This document shows, one piece after another, positions 25,600-58,916 of a DNA stretch of 64,000 bases (the first letter of the stretch is position 1; every line of letters starts with the position of its first letter). Under the pieces are notes generated by a model that saw only the letters and a list, made by a program, of their open reading frames with translations, was not told the DNA's origin and ran no database searches. The position numbers and the translations under genes are program-made. The stretch lies in the NCBI GenBank assembly GCA_950295325.1, contig OX485807.1:9513001-9577000 (forward strand), written 5' to 3'. The DNA is from Polytrichum commune. Taxonomy: Eukaryota; Streptophyta; Polytrichopsida; Polytrichales; Polytrichaceae.

Positions 25600-25890
25600 C
25601 TTGCTCAACACTAATTGTGAACCGTCTGTGTAGTGTCACCCACACCAAATGCAAACCTAACGTTCTTTATCATTCTTAGTTTAAAAAAATTAGATTGGGC
25701 AGTATAGATTCTCAATGGTGCAATTGTCATCACTTACTAAGTGATTTTTCATCCAAATTTCATCATCCATGACACTATTTCACTACATATATGCATAGTA
25801 TAGTAAGAGCGTCTTTAAGAAAAAGTTACGACGGTGACGTAAAATGCCCTTTGAATTTAAATACAACATTTAGTGTCATAGTGGATGAAT
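25600..25890. repeat. Dispersed repeat family M, copy 2
   Basis: It shares ordered blocks with 1551-1925, including 'tttttcatccaaatttcatc', 'catccatgacactatttc', 'gacgtaaaatg' and 'acaacatttagtgtc'. Confidence 0.55.
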
Positions 25891-26160
25891 ACAATAATAT
25901 CATAGATACTTTGAAGGTACTTGACCATTTACATGTTAAGTTGGAGTTTGATGAGTGAATTTAGTGAGCCTGTTGGGTGGCAGGGAAAAGGAGTCAAAGG
26001 GACGTTCCCAAGTATAGGGAACATGGGAACGTTGTGGAAAGAGTTACGGAACTCTCCAACGTAAGATTGTGGCCCTTGACAGCGTAAAAAAAAATTTTAC
26101 GGACCAAAGTTTTGTGACACCTAAGGTAAACTTAAGCCGGCCTTAAATGGGCACTTCAAT
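25891..26160. other. Spacer with a family G-like fragment
   Basis: 'gggaacatgggaacgttgtg' then 'gaaagagttacgg' (about 26015-26050) resembles the segment 'gggaacgcgggaacggggctg' then 'gcgttacaggg' near 33318-33355. No gene is seen. Confidence 0.4.
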
Positions 26161-26164
26161 ACTT

Positions 26165-26480
26165 CTTGTGGGATACGAAACACGCAATTAGTGCAAGACA
26201 ATTGCCGATTTCAAAACATGGCTGTCTATAAAGCTTCTCGTAATTTTATGAGTATCTTACTCATAGTCAAAGTGACAACCCTCGTGAATATTCAATGGTT
26301 GCATAGGTCACCTCCAATCATGTTACTATCGAGCCTCGAATGGTTAACGTATTTTGCAGACATTGTCCAATATTTTTGAAACACATGCATTTTCAGTGTT
26401 TGTTCTTAAATCCGTACTTAACCACGTACCACTCAAATATAGTTATTTGATTCAAGAAACCGGCCTTGGGAAACATGCGT
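26165..26480 (+). repeat. Family A repeat, forward copy
   Basis: Blocks in the same order as 32185-32500 and 52400-52760 are 'gaaacacgcaattagtgcaag', 'catagtcaaagtga', 'gagcctcgaatggttaac', 'ttttgcagacattgtccaat', 'aaacacatgc', 'gtttgttcttaaatcc', 'cttaaccacgtaccactcaa' and 'atata'. The reading frames inside it are chance ones. Confidence 0.7.
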
Positions 26481-27122
26481 ACCTTGTCGCAGTGCAAGAG
26501 GGAAGGGGGGTGAAAACTCATAGAAACCTTGTATACACACGTTCATTTGTGGACCAAAATCCCCATTTCGTCCAGTCAGACCCAACTCAAATGAATCAAC
26601 AACTAACATGGGAAGCAAGACAACTGTTGCATACAAGCATACCTCTCATCATTCATCCAACATAAAACACATGCCCCCCCCCCCACCCATAAATTTGTTA
26701 CCGTCTCATTTCAAATGATGTCACCAGGACTGAGTCAGAGTCTTTGAAGCTAATTCTAGTGTCAAATCAACTACCAAAACAACATATGGACTATAGGAGT
26801 GTTTCAAACAACCTCGTGTTGGATGAATGAGAGGCACGAGGTAATTCCCTCTTGCGCGGGTGTGGTGAACTGAAACCCAAGTTTTACATACGCAAATTTT
26901 GAGATCAAAGTTGTTACTTATTTCCTCACATTTTGAAATTTATTCTAAATTTATTTTTAAGAAGAAATAATTTTTGTGTTTCTCTTTTCTTCACTTGATG
27001 TGGTACGTGCCCGGGCACTTACTTACATAACTTGCATGCAGGTAAAGGTTGTTGAGCCAAACTGAACCTGCGAGGGTGGCAGGGGTTGAAGGAAGGCCGG
27101 GGTCCCAAACGAGGGCCCTAGT
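26481..27122. other. Gene-free stretch
   Basis: No gene or aligned repeat is seen. An 11-C tract lies at 26674-26684. Confidence 0.5.
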
Positions 27123-28494
27123 TTGCCAGACTTAGTTAAAATCCTAAGTCGGCTGATATAACTCGTAATTAATGTCTCCACAACTACTATTTTTCCCACG
27201 TAGTTCAACACCCCCGCTTGCTTACATAAAGAAGTTACATGAAGTGAGGGGTGTGTGGCCTTATTGTGGGCACTTCCAAAACCACATACATTTATGCATC
27301 ACAAAACTTCCAAACCACATAACCTTATTTCAATCTATAACAATGTTCCAAGGGACTGACGATATTCCACGTAGTATTCCCGGTTGGCAGACTTACTTAA
27401 AATTCTAAGTCGGCTGATATAACTCGTAATTAATGTCTCCACAACTACTGTTTTTCCCACGTAGTTCAACACCCCCGCTTGCTTACATAAAGAAGTTACA
27501 TGAAGTGAGGGGTGTGTGGCCTTATTGTGGGCACTTCCAAAACCACATACATTTATGCATCACAAAACTTCCAAACCACATAACCTTATTTCAATCTATA
27601 ACAATGTTCCAAGGGACTGACGATATTCCACGTAGTATTCCCGGTTGGCAGACTTACTTAAAATTCTAAGTCGGCTGATATAACTCGTAATTAATGTCTC
27701 CACAACTACTATTTTTCCCACGTAGTTCAACACCCCCGCTTGCTTACATAAAGAAGTTACATGAAGTGAGGGGTGTGTGGCCTTATTGTGGGCACTTCCA
27801 AAACCACATACATTTATGCATCACAAAACTTCCGGACCACAAAACTTTCATCACGTGGATTCGATACAATGCTGAAATAGCATCGTACATGAACATGACC
27901 TTATTTCAATCCATAACAGTGTTATGAGGGACTGACGATATTCCACGTAGTATTCCCGGTTGGCAGACTTACTTAAAATCCTAAGTCGACTGAAATAACT
28001 CGTAATTAATGTCTCCACAACTACGATTTTTCCCACGTAGTTCAACACCCATGTTTGCTTGCATAAAGTTACATGAAGTGAGGGGTGTGTGGCCTTATTG
28101 TGGGCACTTCCAAAACCACATACATTTACGCATCACAAAACTTCCGGACCACAAAACTATCATCACGTGGATTCCATAAAATGTTGAAATAGCATGAACA
28201 TAACCTTATTTCAATCCATAACAGTGTTCCGAGGGACTGACAATATTCCACGTAGTATTCCCAGTTGGCAGACTTACTTAAAATTCTAAGTTGGTTGAAA
28301 TAACTCATAATTAATGTCTCCACGACTACAATTTCTCCCACGTAGTTCAACACCCCTGCTTGCTTGCATAAAGTTACATGAAGTGAGGGGTGTGTGGCCT
28401 TATTGTGGACACTTCCAAAACCACATACATTTATGCATCACAAAACTATCATCATGTGAATTCGACACAATGTTGAAATAGCATCGTGCATGAA
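27123..28494. repeat. Tandem array of five 261-315 bp units
   Basis: Unit starts (TTGGCAGACTTA or close) fall at 27123, 27384, 27645, 27960 and 28265, the fifth unit being partial. The first two units are 261 bp, nearly identical to each other and to the start of unit 3. Units 3-5 have about 50 extra bp ('catcacgtggattc...aatagcat') and are more diverged. Identical 78-codon frames in units 1 and 2 follow from the repetition and show no coding signature. Each unit contains 'ccataacagtgttc' and 'gggactgacgatattccacg', an arm of the family H foldback element found intact right after the array. Confidence 0.92.
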
Positions 28495-28645
28495 CATACC
28501 ATTATTCATATCCATAACAATGTTCTGTGGGACTGACAATACTCCACGCAATATTCCCGGATGTTCCCCACGTTCAGTATCCGAGAATACTACTGGAATA
28601 TTGTCAGTCCCACATGATATTGTTATGGATTTGAATGATGTTATG
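28495..28645. mobile_element. Family H foldback MITE, copy 1
   Basis: The element is an imperfect palindrome of about 150 bp with arms near 68 bp. The left arm includes ATATCCATAACAATGTTCTG and GGGACTGACAATACTCCA; the right arm is its inverse, ending 'attgttatggatttgaatga' then 'tgttatg'. There is almost no loop, so it is a single long hairpin. A second copy lies at 31715-31844 and a half copy near 63455-63512. Confidence 0.85.
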
Positions 28646-31029
28646 AATGAAATTTGTTGTGATAATAATTTGAAGCTTTTCTAACGTGTGACACATTATG
28701 CTACTACCAAGTGAGCACGTAGTCACATGAATAGATTGCATATATCATGAACCAATTTGTAGTATGTGTACATGATTTGGTGATAGTTGTTGTATAATAC
28801 ACCGCCGCCCTTTGGAGGTTTATGATGATCGGGTTTGTTGGATAAGCGTAGTAACAGTATCATCCCATTAAGAAATAATCACAAACAATAAAGAATGTGT
28901 CCCTTCAAGTGCCATGATTGGAGTGGAAGATGTAGAAGTAGAAAGAGTTTCAAGTGAAAAAATCTTCTTCGTCTTCCAATGATCACATACGTCCTCCAAT
29001 TGTGTTCACTATTGAACCTAAGATGGGGTCTACCTATGATATGATTGCATGGTCCAATCTCATCGTAGTACATGTCGTTTGTTTGGGTGCTTGTTCTTAA
29101 CCCCTAAAAGCCGAATCAATATCGTTTCAAAATCGCTTAATACATTTGAGTCCAATTCAACACTTTATGAGAGGAAACCAACACCACTTATGATACATTC
29201 AATCGTACGAAGGACATCTTCTGTACAGTAAGGATTGTTCACACAAGTTATTGGTCGTCCATGTGTCCAAATTAAAAGATTACCATGTAAACATGTATGC
29301 TAGAATTGTTGGGCAACGGTGATTGGCCAAACAAAAATGATCACCTTGGCCTTTAGGGTGTACCCACAAGCCTTGCCATTAGAGTGAACGTTTTTGGTGA
29401 AAATTTGCAAAAAGTCTGCTGCAAACCTCTAAAAAAGAATAGTTTGTCGAAAAAACAAGATTTTTTTTGCAAACTGAAATTAAACATGGTTGGAATCAGC
29501 AAACATAATAGTATTAGTACATTTCAAGATGAAAGTCACACTACAACCAATTATGTTCATATATTAAGTATAGTTCTATGACCGTAATCACCACTCCGGC
29601 TCCTACAACAATATGAATAAACATACATTGCTTGCCACATACCATTTAGAAGACATCCAAATAAGAAAAGCGACCATGTAGTAAGGCCTAGAAACCTTGG
29701 TCTTTGCCCAAATACTCATCAAAATGGTAGGAATATCATGGTATCGACTTGTCCTTATAATGTCAAGTGGTGAGTCGTGGAAGGCATGTTTGAGTTAAGG
29801 TAGCTGACTCGTTCCCGGCCACCACCCCATTTTTGAAACTTGGGCCAACTTATTTCCGTGCAACACAATATCAATCTATGATCAATGTTGACCTGTCTTG
29901 GTTGAAATCCAACTTAGCCAAAAGTTAGTGGCTAAGTTGACATCTAGGTTTAAATTTGAAGCATATTTAGGAGCCACAATTATTGAATATGGGAATCAAG
30001 CATTCTCAATTTGGTAACCAATTGGTGATCGGAAAGAGGGTAGTTTATATCACAACTATAGGTCAAAGAGAATCTCCACCTAGAAAACGTGAAAATACTT
30101 GAAAAATATAAAATATTCCTTGTTTATATTCTCTACAAGGGAATTTTTTTTCTATGTTCATATAGATGCTAAATTGCTTAACTAGTTAGGAATGGGCCGG
30201 CTACTTATATTTGTGCTATTGCTTTTGGGCAATATATCAATATGTGATGAGCTTATTTGGTGCAAATATTTTATATGCACACGATGATGGTGCTTTGCAC
30301 GGTATTAGGTTTTAATACTCCCTTACAAATCATTCATATATATATATATATATATATATAATGACAACATGTGACAAGGGCAAGTATGCACCGATGTAGT
30401 CACAATTCCAAATTTCCAAAATGGTCGGGCGTCAACATCAACATGTAGAACATAGGGTTTGGGGATGGCATGTGACATTGAATCATTTGCATGGGTGCAA
30501 TGGGGCAAGACAATGTGGATCCAAATTAATATCATACAATGCATTATTTGTTGGCTTTAAATAAAAAAAGGTTATCGCCAGATGTTGTGCTTACATTGGT
30601 TCATAAACCACTCGCAACTCGTGTTCAAATCCAATATATCATGGACAAGTGGTGGTGGTGGTGACGGTGGTAAAACAACCTGTTGTTTCCCACCATTCTA
30701 GAAAGGTGGGTTACCATGGGTGCAGTGGGTTGGGATGGCACAAGCTCAAACTACTTATATATAATACGTCTTGGCATAAGAAACAAGAAAAAAATATTCA
30801 TTGTACAAAACTAGACGTACTCCATGATGGCCATGAATTTGTAGAAACCCTTGAAGACGAAGGTGAAAATGTTGGGAACCACTTATATTATTTTTATTTC
30901 TCGAGATGAATGACCCTTGAATCAACATCAACGACTCCAAATCAATATGATGAGATAAGTTGGGGGAACATCTTTAAATCTACATGTACCATAAAATCTC
31001 TTTGATGATACTTACCTATCATTGAACGA
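28646..31029. other. Gene-free stretch
   Basis: No supportable gene. A (TA)12 run lies at 30336-30360 and a GTGGTG-rich patch at about 30645-30670. The 86-codon frame at 30649-30909 overlaps a frame on the other strand and matches nothing known. Confidence 0.6.
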
Positions 31030-31167
31030 ATTGTCATCGTCGATATGAAGAAACTATGAGGATTGTAATAAAAACCAACACGGAGATTGAAGCAGTGAAA
31101 GGAACATGGAACACAAGCTTGTCGGGGAAGAGCATTACCAAAATGGATTGGCACTACAAACCCCAAA

Positions 31168-31319
31168 TTATCAGAGAGGGCTCTTTATTTCATCTTTACA
31201 CATGCCGGAATGTAGTTTCGACATGAAATACAAGTAGTTTTTAGCAACAAATGTGAACACAACATGTGGCAAAACTTAATGATCTTGTGTTGGAATAGAG
31301 AGGCCGGCCTCTATGATAG
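31168..31319. mobile_element. MITE family I copy nested in family G
   Basis: The left end 'attatcagagagggctcttt' is mirrored by the inverse of 'actatcatagaggccggcct' then 'ctctattcca' at the right end. The flanks are family G sequence. Confidence 0.65.
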
Positions 31320-31714
31320 TCCAAAGAAAGTAAGGCCATAAACCTACACCAAGAGGTTTGTTTTTTTACTAGACCTCGTAACATGCTCGCCACAAATCGA
31401 TTAAACCCTCTCCCATACAACTTTGCTACTACCCAACAAATCATTAGTTACGTGTAGGGCAAAGGTTTGAAAAGTGTAGCAAAGCCAAGAGGGGGGTTGA
31501 AGTGGTGAAGGGTACATGGACGGGAACATGGGGAACCCCAAATCAATCTAATGAGTGATATGGTTGGTGCAAATCTTAACAAAACCCTCTTTGGTATTGA
31601 CATTTTACCTAACAAAGTATCATTCACATACAAGAAGAGTCTTGAGGAGTGACACAAAACCGACAAGTGGGTCGAAGCGAAGAAGGGAACATGGACATGA
31701 ATGTGAGAACCCCA

Positions 31715-31844
31715 CATAACATTATTCAGATCCATAACAATGTTCTGTATGTGTATCAAATCTGAACGTGAAGAATATTTGATAATACTACATAGAATAT
31801 TATCAGTCTCACATAACATTGGTATGGATCTGAATAATGTTATG
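31715..31844. mobile_element. Family H foldback MITE, copy 2
   Basis: The ends CATAACATTATTCAGATCC and its inverse are perfect over 19 bp; the left arm then loses part of the inner palindrome. It interrupts the family G sequence 'gaacccca...atcaatctaa', which is continuous at about 31525-31545. The insertion is therefore younger than that repeat. Confidence 0.85.
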
Positions 31845-32184
31845 CACATCAATCTAACGAGATATAATCGGGATGAATCGGCCATAAACCTATACAAAGA
31901 GTTGTGTGTTTTTATCAGTCCTTGCGCCATGGATGCATGAAACGTCTATAAACCCTCTCAATTACTTACCTATTGCCCAACAAAGTATTATTTGCCTACA
32001 TGGAGGAGGAGGCTTCGAGGAGTGTAACAATACCAACTGGGATACTGAAGTGATGAAATGTATGAATGTGGGCAAATGTTTAATAAGCTTTCGCTAATAA
32101 CTTAGTACTTACTTATTTAGCCAACAAACTATCATTTAGGTAGACTTGTGTTATTTGGATTTTTTCCCCCTCTTTGCATCCACT

Positions 32185-32500
32185 CCTCATACGATATGAA
32201 ACACACAATTAGTGCGAGATGATGAGGAGTCTAAATCATGCCCGCGGCCAATTGCGTCGTAAATTTCAGAGCTCATACAAATATCCTATCCATAATCAAA
32301 GTGAAGTTTCTCTTGCTCATTTAGTGGTCCTAACCCCCCCCCCCCTCCCTCCCAATCACCTTGACTATTGACCCTAGGATGATTAGCATATTTTGAGCTT
32401 CTCATCCAATCTCTTTTAAACACATGTCTTTTTTTTATGTTCATTTTTAGATTCACACCTAACCACATATTACTGAATCATAGGTGTCCAATTTATTGTT
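32185..32500 (+). repeat. Family A repeat, forward copy, with 12-C tract
   Basis: 'gaaacacacaattagtgcga', 'tttcagagctcat', 'aatcaaagtgaag', a C tract (32334-32345), 'tgactattgaccctaggatg', 'tttaaacacatgtctt' and 'cacacctaaccacatattac' align with the other family A copies. Confidence 0.7.
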
Positions 32501-32649
32501 GTATTGGACTTTGGCACACCTACCTTGCCTACAAAAAGAAGCTTTGAGGAATGCTGCAACAAAATCAACAACATGGGGATTGAAGTCGTGAAGGATACAC
32601 ATATGGGAACTCAAGAACCCCAAATGATTTTAGAGCTAACAATATAGTA

Positions 32650-33060
32650 TGGGGGATGAATTGGGGTCGAATTGCCCTCTTGGTCCCTTGTTTGAGTGTA
32701 ATTGGAAAGTCTTGGAGGGCTTCTTAGAGTTTTTAGCGTTGACATGTTGTATCTTTACAAAGTAGAGAATCTTCTCATTTGCTTTTGCCACCTATGTGCA
32801 CAAACATGTATCTCTATGCTCCTCTCACCACTTGTGTACTCCCCAAACAAAAGCAAAGAGCTCAAAAACTTTCTCAAGTTTTGGTTGCCCTGAAATAGAG
32901 GAAAACGACTTTCCTTTTTCTTGTTCTTTCTCTTCTTCTTAAATTTTACTAGTTCATTGACAATTTAAAAAAAAAGTGACACATGTGGGAGATTCCTTCA
33001 AGAAACTTGAGAGTTGGTGCTCACTTTTGGAGACTTTATGGTTAACTCTATTAGAGTGGG
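32650..33060 (+). repeat. Family F repeat, copy 1
   Basis: It aligns in order with PICKLE intron 21 (50325-50720): 'ttggtcccttgtt', 'cttggagggctt', 'aatcttctcat', 'gctcctctcaccacttgtgt' then 'actccccaaa', and a closing 'cacttttggagactttatgg' then 'ttaac'. The reading frame at 32702-32893 is part of this repeat, not a gene. Confidence 0.7.
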
Positions 33061-33239
33061 ATAAAGTGACCATAAACCTATCCTAGAAGGTATATGTTTC
33101 AATCATGCCTTTGTACCACTATTGTTTAATACTCATAATAATAAACCCTCTCCTCATAGTGCGTACCTATAGTATACTATAGTATACTATTTTACCCAAC
33201 AAAATGATCATTTACCCAGGTTACAGGAAGAAGCTTTTG

Positions 33240-33560
33240 GGGAGCCTTGCAACAGAACCAACAGGGAGGGGGGACTGAAGCGGTGTAGGGAGCGAACACG
33301 GGGAACGTGACCGGGAACGCGGGAACGGGGCTGTCGGGACAGAGCGTTACAGGGGAGGCAGGGGTCGCAGTCCGTCGTCGCCAGGACGTGTCACTGGGGC
33401 TAGCTTAAGCTAATTACTTATGGTACGAGGTTAAGCAAGCCAAATAAGCATGATTAAGGCCGCTAATACGATTAGCGCCCCGCAAGGTAAAGGCGCAGGC
33501 AGGAGAGAGGGAAGGAAGGATTAGGGGAGAGATGGGTGATGGGCGCGGATTAAGGCTTAA
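33240..33560 (+). promoter_or_regulatory. CpG-rich promoter region of the PICKLE gene
   Basis: CpG density rises sharply here: about 14 CpG in 110 bp around 33285-33395, against few in the repeat DNA upstream. GA-rich stretches ('ggagagagggaaggaagga') follow. It lies just upstream of the probable 5' leader. No TATA box or start site can be fixed by eye. Part of the CpG-rich block is a family G repeat copy. Confidence 0.5.
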
Positions 33561-33936
33561 TTGGAGCCTGATTTGCGAGTGCAGTTTTGCCATGAAGGGC
33601 TCCTCCTCTTCCTCCTCCTCAGGTCAGAAAAAAAACAACTGCAAAAGGGGGGACTCAGGCAAAAATAATAATTGAGGACTCCTCCTCGCTCAACTTCCAT
33701 CATCACCACCGAGTTTTGGGAAGAAAATGTGAGGTTTTTTTATTGCCTTAGTATTCCTTTCTCGCACACATACACACACACACACTTCAACTTCAACTTC
33801 AACAAGTGCTTCCTTCGTCTTCTCGTCTTCTTTACTCTTCCTCTTTACTCTTTCTCCACTTTGCCTCAAACCCCCTTTTCCTTCTTCCTCTTCCTCTTTG
33901 GTCTTCACTTCTTCATCTTCTTCTTCTTCCTTTCCT
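33561..33936 (+). other. Probable first 5' UTR exon of the PICKLE gene
   Basis: CT-rich sequence, including tandem 'cttcaa' units near 33786 and 'cttcttcttc' runs near 33910, ends at a strong donor, CCT|GTAAGT, at 33936/33937. CT-rich leaders followed by a leader intron are common in plant genes. The matching acceptor is probably 'accccCAG' at 36353 just before the start codon, which gives a 2.4 kb intron. The exon start is a guess. Confidence 0.4.
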
Positions 33937-36353
33937 GTAAGTTAAGGTAGGGTTTTACATCGGCAGCAAGCTTTGTCAACATCCGGGAGTTGCATCAATG
34001 CTGATGGGTATGCTGCCACTTTTGTTTGCGGCTTTCAAGTTTTAGGCGCCTTAGGGAGTTTAAGCGCCTTAAGTCGTCGAGTTTGATGGCAATGCGACAT
34101 GTGCGATTGATTGCTTGCTTGCATGCTATATGGGGTTACGTACGTATGTATGTGCGCATCGGCTGTGGTTTGCAGAGTGTTTGGGTTTCGTTGTATAGGC
34201 TCTTAGGTCTCCGGACTGGGGAGTCTGTGTATATTGTGTGGAATTTTATTTGGGTGGATTTCTGTGGTGGCTTAAGTAAGTCTCGGTTGTGGGACTCTGG
34301 CATGGAGTTTCGAAGCTGTCCACATTTTGAAAGTTTTGTGAAGTTTTAAGAGTAGTTTTAAGAGTTTTTAGCACATGGAGTGTAGCCTCCTCTTCACATA
34401 TGATGAGCCTTCTCAGGTCTTGGGTGTTTGTGATGTTCTTTTGGTGGTGGTAGAATGTGTGTATTTTGTGAAGAGCGCATTTTTCATGATTTCTGCTCAG
34501 GTGGCGATGATTGAATGCATTGTGCTTTTCATGTGAAATTTAGTTGAAAAATTATCGTGGGGCATCATCTACCTTGCCAATGCAGCAACCCCTTTCAAAT
34601 TGTTCGGAGCATGCAAGCCGTACTGTTTATTGCCCCCCAGCCTGACACAGTAATGCATTGGCTTGCAGGGGGGTACAGTGTCTAATTGGCTTCATCCAAT
34701 CACTCAAACCTGTAAGTGGCAGAGCATGTGAGAATTTCATTCGTGGTTTTAAAAAGGGGTGGAATTTGACTTCATTTTGGGGGTGCTTGCTTGCTTGGCC
34801 TCCACATATGACTCTACTCCATGGTGTAGTTATGTGTACTTGTTTAGCATTCGTTCAGCCGACTTGTGTGTGTCTCCTCTTTTAGGTTTCAAATAACCTT
34901 TTTTGTTTGAAAATATTTCCTAGGGCTTTCCGAACAGTCAGAGGGTTAGCTCAACCCCACGGACCTGCAATCTAGGGCGGGGAAAAATGTAGCCACGTTG
35001 GTAAAAAACACTCGGTAGAATTAAGGGGCGGGGCGAGGCGGAGAAGGCTGGTTGTTGGAGAACCACAAACATTTTTCCAGGGTTACTACTCTGTGAGTAC
35101 TGGAAAGCCAAAATAGCCTTCAAAACTCAAGCGGGGTTGTGTTCCATCTTTTTCTTGTATTATATGTTAGATTGGTTCTAGTAACAAGTTGAAAACTTAT
35201 GTTAGCTGCTTGAGCTCACATGGACTTTCATTTGATAATACTCATATGCACTTTAGATACCTTAACTTGCTCCTTAAGTCGTTTATTGCCTTCTTAAAAA
35301 TAAGGAGACTTGCTCTGGATCTTCATGACAATTAATCGGTCTCAAGATAATGCCATAAGAGCATGATATTGAGTGTGCTTTACAAGGGAGGTTTGGTTTC
35401 AGCTAAATGTTTAATGGGAAGCATTAATTGTATGGAGCGTCACTATCAAAATATTTGATGATCTTTCTGGTCAAATTAGTAGCTTCAGTTGATTGCGCTT
35501 CTCTCTCGATATTGGTCTGTGCTTCAAAATTCTGGTATTATGGTTTCCATCATGTCTTCCAAGACCTGACACATTGTTATTAGTAGTGGCTACTTAACTT
35601 GGTACTATCCTGAAGTGATGGTATTTTGGCTGTTGCTCGGTCAGTGTTCTGATTACTTCTGTATATTTAGCTCCTCGCCCAGCCTAGCCCATTTGGATAG
35701 CCTTCAGTTCCACAAAGCCATTTGAGGTTCTCGTCAACAAAAGTTGATGTCTAAATATTTTAGGGGGCGTCTGTGACTGTCACACTATATAATCTTTGAG
35801 ACACTGGACAGTGTGATGTATTTATGTGTTGATAATTTCTGCTTTTTCTTATATGTCTAGTTCTTCTATGAAAGTCCAGTCATTGGTTTTGGCCATCTCT
35901 GACTAGCCTTTGCACTTTCCAATTCTCTTTTGTGAACCTCATATCCTCATTGATCATGCAGAGACCATCTAACTGAGCATATTATGCAACTATTACCTTA
36001 ATTTCTCTGCTCCGAAAGTGTTCACTTAAGTCTAACTGACAAAAATTAGTAACAGAGAGGCTTCTTTTGCTTTTAGAATGTTGTTATAGGTACTAATCTT
36101 GTAATAACTGTGAACGAAATAGGTACAGTGACGGAATGAAACCTGCAGTTGTGGGGAGAAATTGCAGCCTCCTCGGGGCTGCTGCCCAGGTTGGAGCATC
36201 ATCACTCTGCATCAAAACAATGATGTTTTGTTGACAGTTCCTCTATTTTCTTTGTGCGAGCCTTGAGGCTCAAATTATTATTGCATCCATGCAAGGGGAA
36301 CTCTCTGGATGTGAGGTTCTGTGCTGATCTGGGGCTTTGCCCCTTACCCCCAG
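33937..36353 (+). other. Probable 5' UTR intron
   Basis: It runs from GTAAGT at 33937 to CAG at 36353. T-rich, intron-like composition and short unconserved frames (for example 34026-34349 and 34658-34885) argue against a separate gene. No repeat family of the window was recognised inside. An extra leader exon is possible. Confidence 0.4.
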
Positions 36354-36387
36354 GTTTGCTCCAACCCTGAAAGAAAGGGAGCTCATC

Positions 36388-57834
<21,447 letters not shown>

Positions 57835-58916
57835 GTTGGTAGCTTCGACCTCTAGTAAGTAGGTAGATATCCATTTATATTAAAAGCTTTAGGAGCGGGT
57901 GGGGCAAATAATGGATTGGGTAGGGTAGACTAGATGCTTCTTGAATGTGCTCCAAGTAGTTCAGGCTTTGCAGATTGGAGAAACACTTCTCCTGACTTGC
58001 ATGACTGTGCAGTACTCTGGACTTCGTATTTTTGAGCACCGATCAGAAGGTAGATGATGGCAATGGACCTATTCTTTTGTAAGTACTTCCACTTCACTGT
58101 AACACCATTTTCTTGACTTCTGATGATGAAGCATACAAGGTCAAAAGGGTCCTTTGTTATATTTTGTAACCAATTTCACTAAATACTGATTCTAAGCATC
58201 ATAGTTTCCGAGGTAACTTGCCTATCAGCTACAAATGAAGGTGGTTTTGGGTTACAATGCCAATGAAGTAGCTAACTGGAAGCTTTTGTGAATCGAGCGA
58301 GTGAGTTGAAGGAAATGTGGGGCCAAATTATCATGTTTCTCTGTTGTACCACTTCTGAGTTCTTAGTAACAGGATCTCTTACCAAACTGATTTTAATAAT
58401 TGAATCATGTGAGAAAAATCACATTGCAGACCACTACGATTTTGCAAACATGTCTTATCTCTCATTCAATGGAAGGGGCCACATTATCACCCATAATGAA
58501 TGAATGACTCTCATGGCCAGACTACTACATCCTGTTATGGACACATGTCACTTCACCACCTAAAAACACCTTGTTCAAAAATGCTCAAGTAGCTTGGGCA
58601 TTTGGAAATTGGCACAGTTTGTGGCAGGGCTCTTAGCATCCACTACCTTGATATTTTTATGTTCTATGTATGCTAGTCATATAATAAAGTGGATATGAGC
58701 ACTATTGGATTTTTCAAGGTGTTTAGTTGGAAAAACTCATGTTGAAGAGTGGACAGTACTGAGTACACTGATGAAGTTTGAGTACAATTCAAGAATCTCA
58801 ATTGTTTTTTGAAGAACATTGATTTCCAATCCTCAACTGATTCATTGAGGCTGACACCTACAAAGGATAAAAAGTGTTATAGTTAATATCTGAATTATTC
58901 TCAAAGACTGCTTTGA
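57835..58916 (+). other. 3' UTR and downstream flank of PICKLE
   Basis: Sequence after the TGA is T-rich and free of long frames. No single poly(A) signal stands out; 'aataaa' occurs near 58685, probably too far to be the main one, and 'ttgttatattttgtaa' near 58155 is a plausible plant near-upstream element. The transcript end cannot be fixed by reading. Confidence 0.4.

Larger units (their letters stand above)
31030..33370 (+). repeat. Cluster of family G repeats with nested MITEs
   Basis: At least six partial copies of one family lie here, starting near 31070, 31335, 31600, 31885, 32530 and 33070. Shared blocks in order are 'ccataaacct', 'aaaccctctc', 'acccaacaaagtatcattt', 'gaagaagctt', 'gaggagtg', 'ccaacaggggga', 'ttgaagcggtgaagg', 'gaacatgg' and 'gaaccccaaat'. 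A family I MITE (31168-31319) and a family H MITE (31715-31844) have inserted into it, and A and F repeats intervene. No transposase is seen and the superfamily is unknown. Confidence 0.65.

Noticed and set aside
27172-27927. Three similar 77-78-codon frames in a row, like a repeated small protein gene
   Set aside because: They are a by-product of the 261-bp tandem array. The diverged units do not keep the frame, and no coding bias or known motif is seen.
30645-30909. 86-codon frame starting with a Val-rich run
   Set aside because: The start is a GTG-rich simple repeat and a - strand frame overlaps the rest. No family match.
1-33000. Repeating AT-rich spacers as a possible CRISPR-like or centromeric array
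   Set aside because: Repeats are dispersed, of several families and both orientations. Only 27.1-28.5 kb is a true array and it is too short for a centromeric satellite claim.
34026-34885. Frames of 107 and 75 codons between promoter and PICKLE start
   Set aside because: Low-complexity, intron-like composition, no similarity to known proteins, and a position inside the probable leader intron.
57900-58916. A kinase domain for the LRR gene beyond 58917 on the - strand
   Set aside because: No kinase motif (Gly-rich loop, HRD, DFG) was found in any - strand frame there. A receptor-like protein without kinase, or a truncation, fits better.
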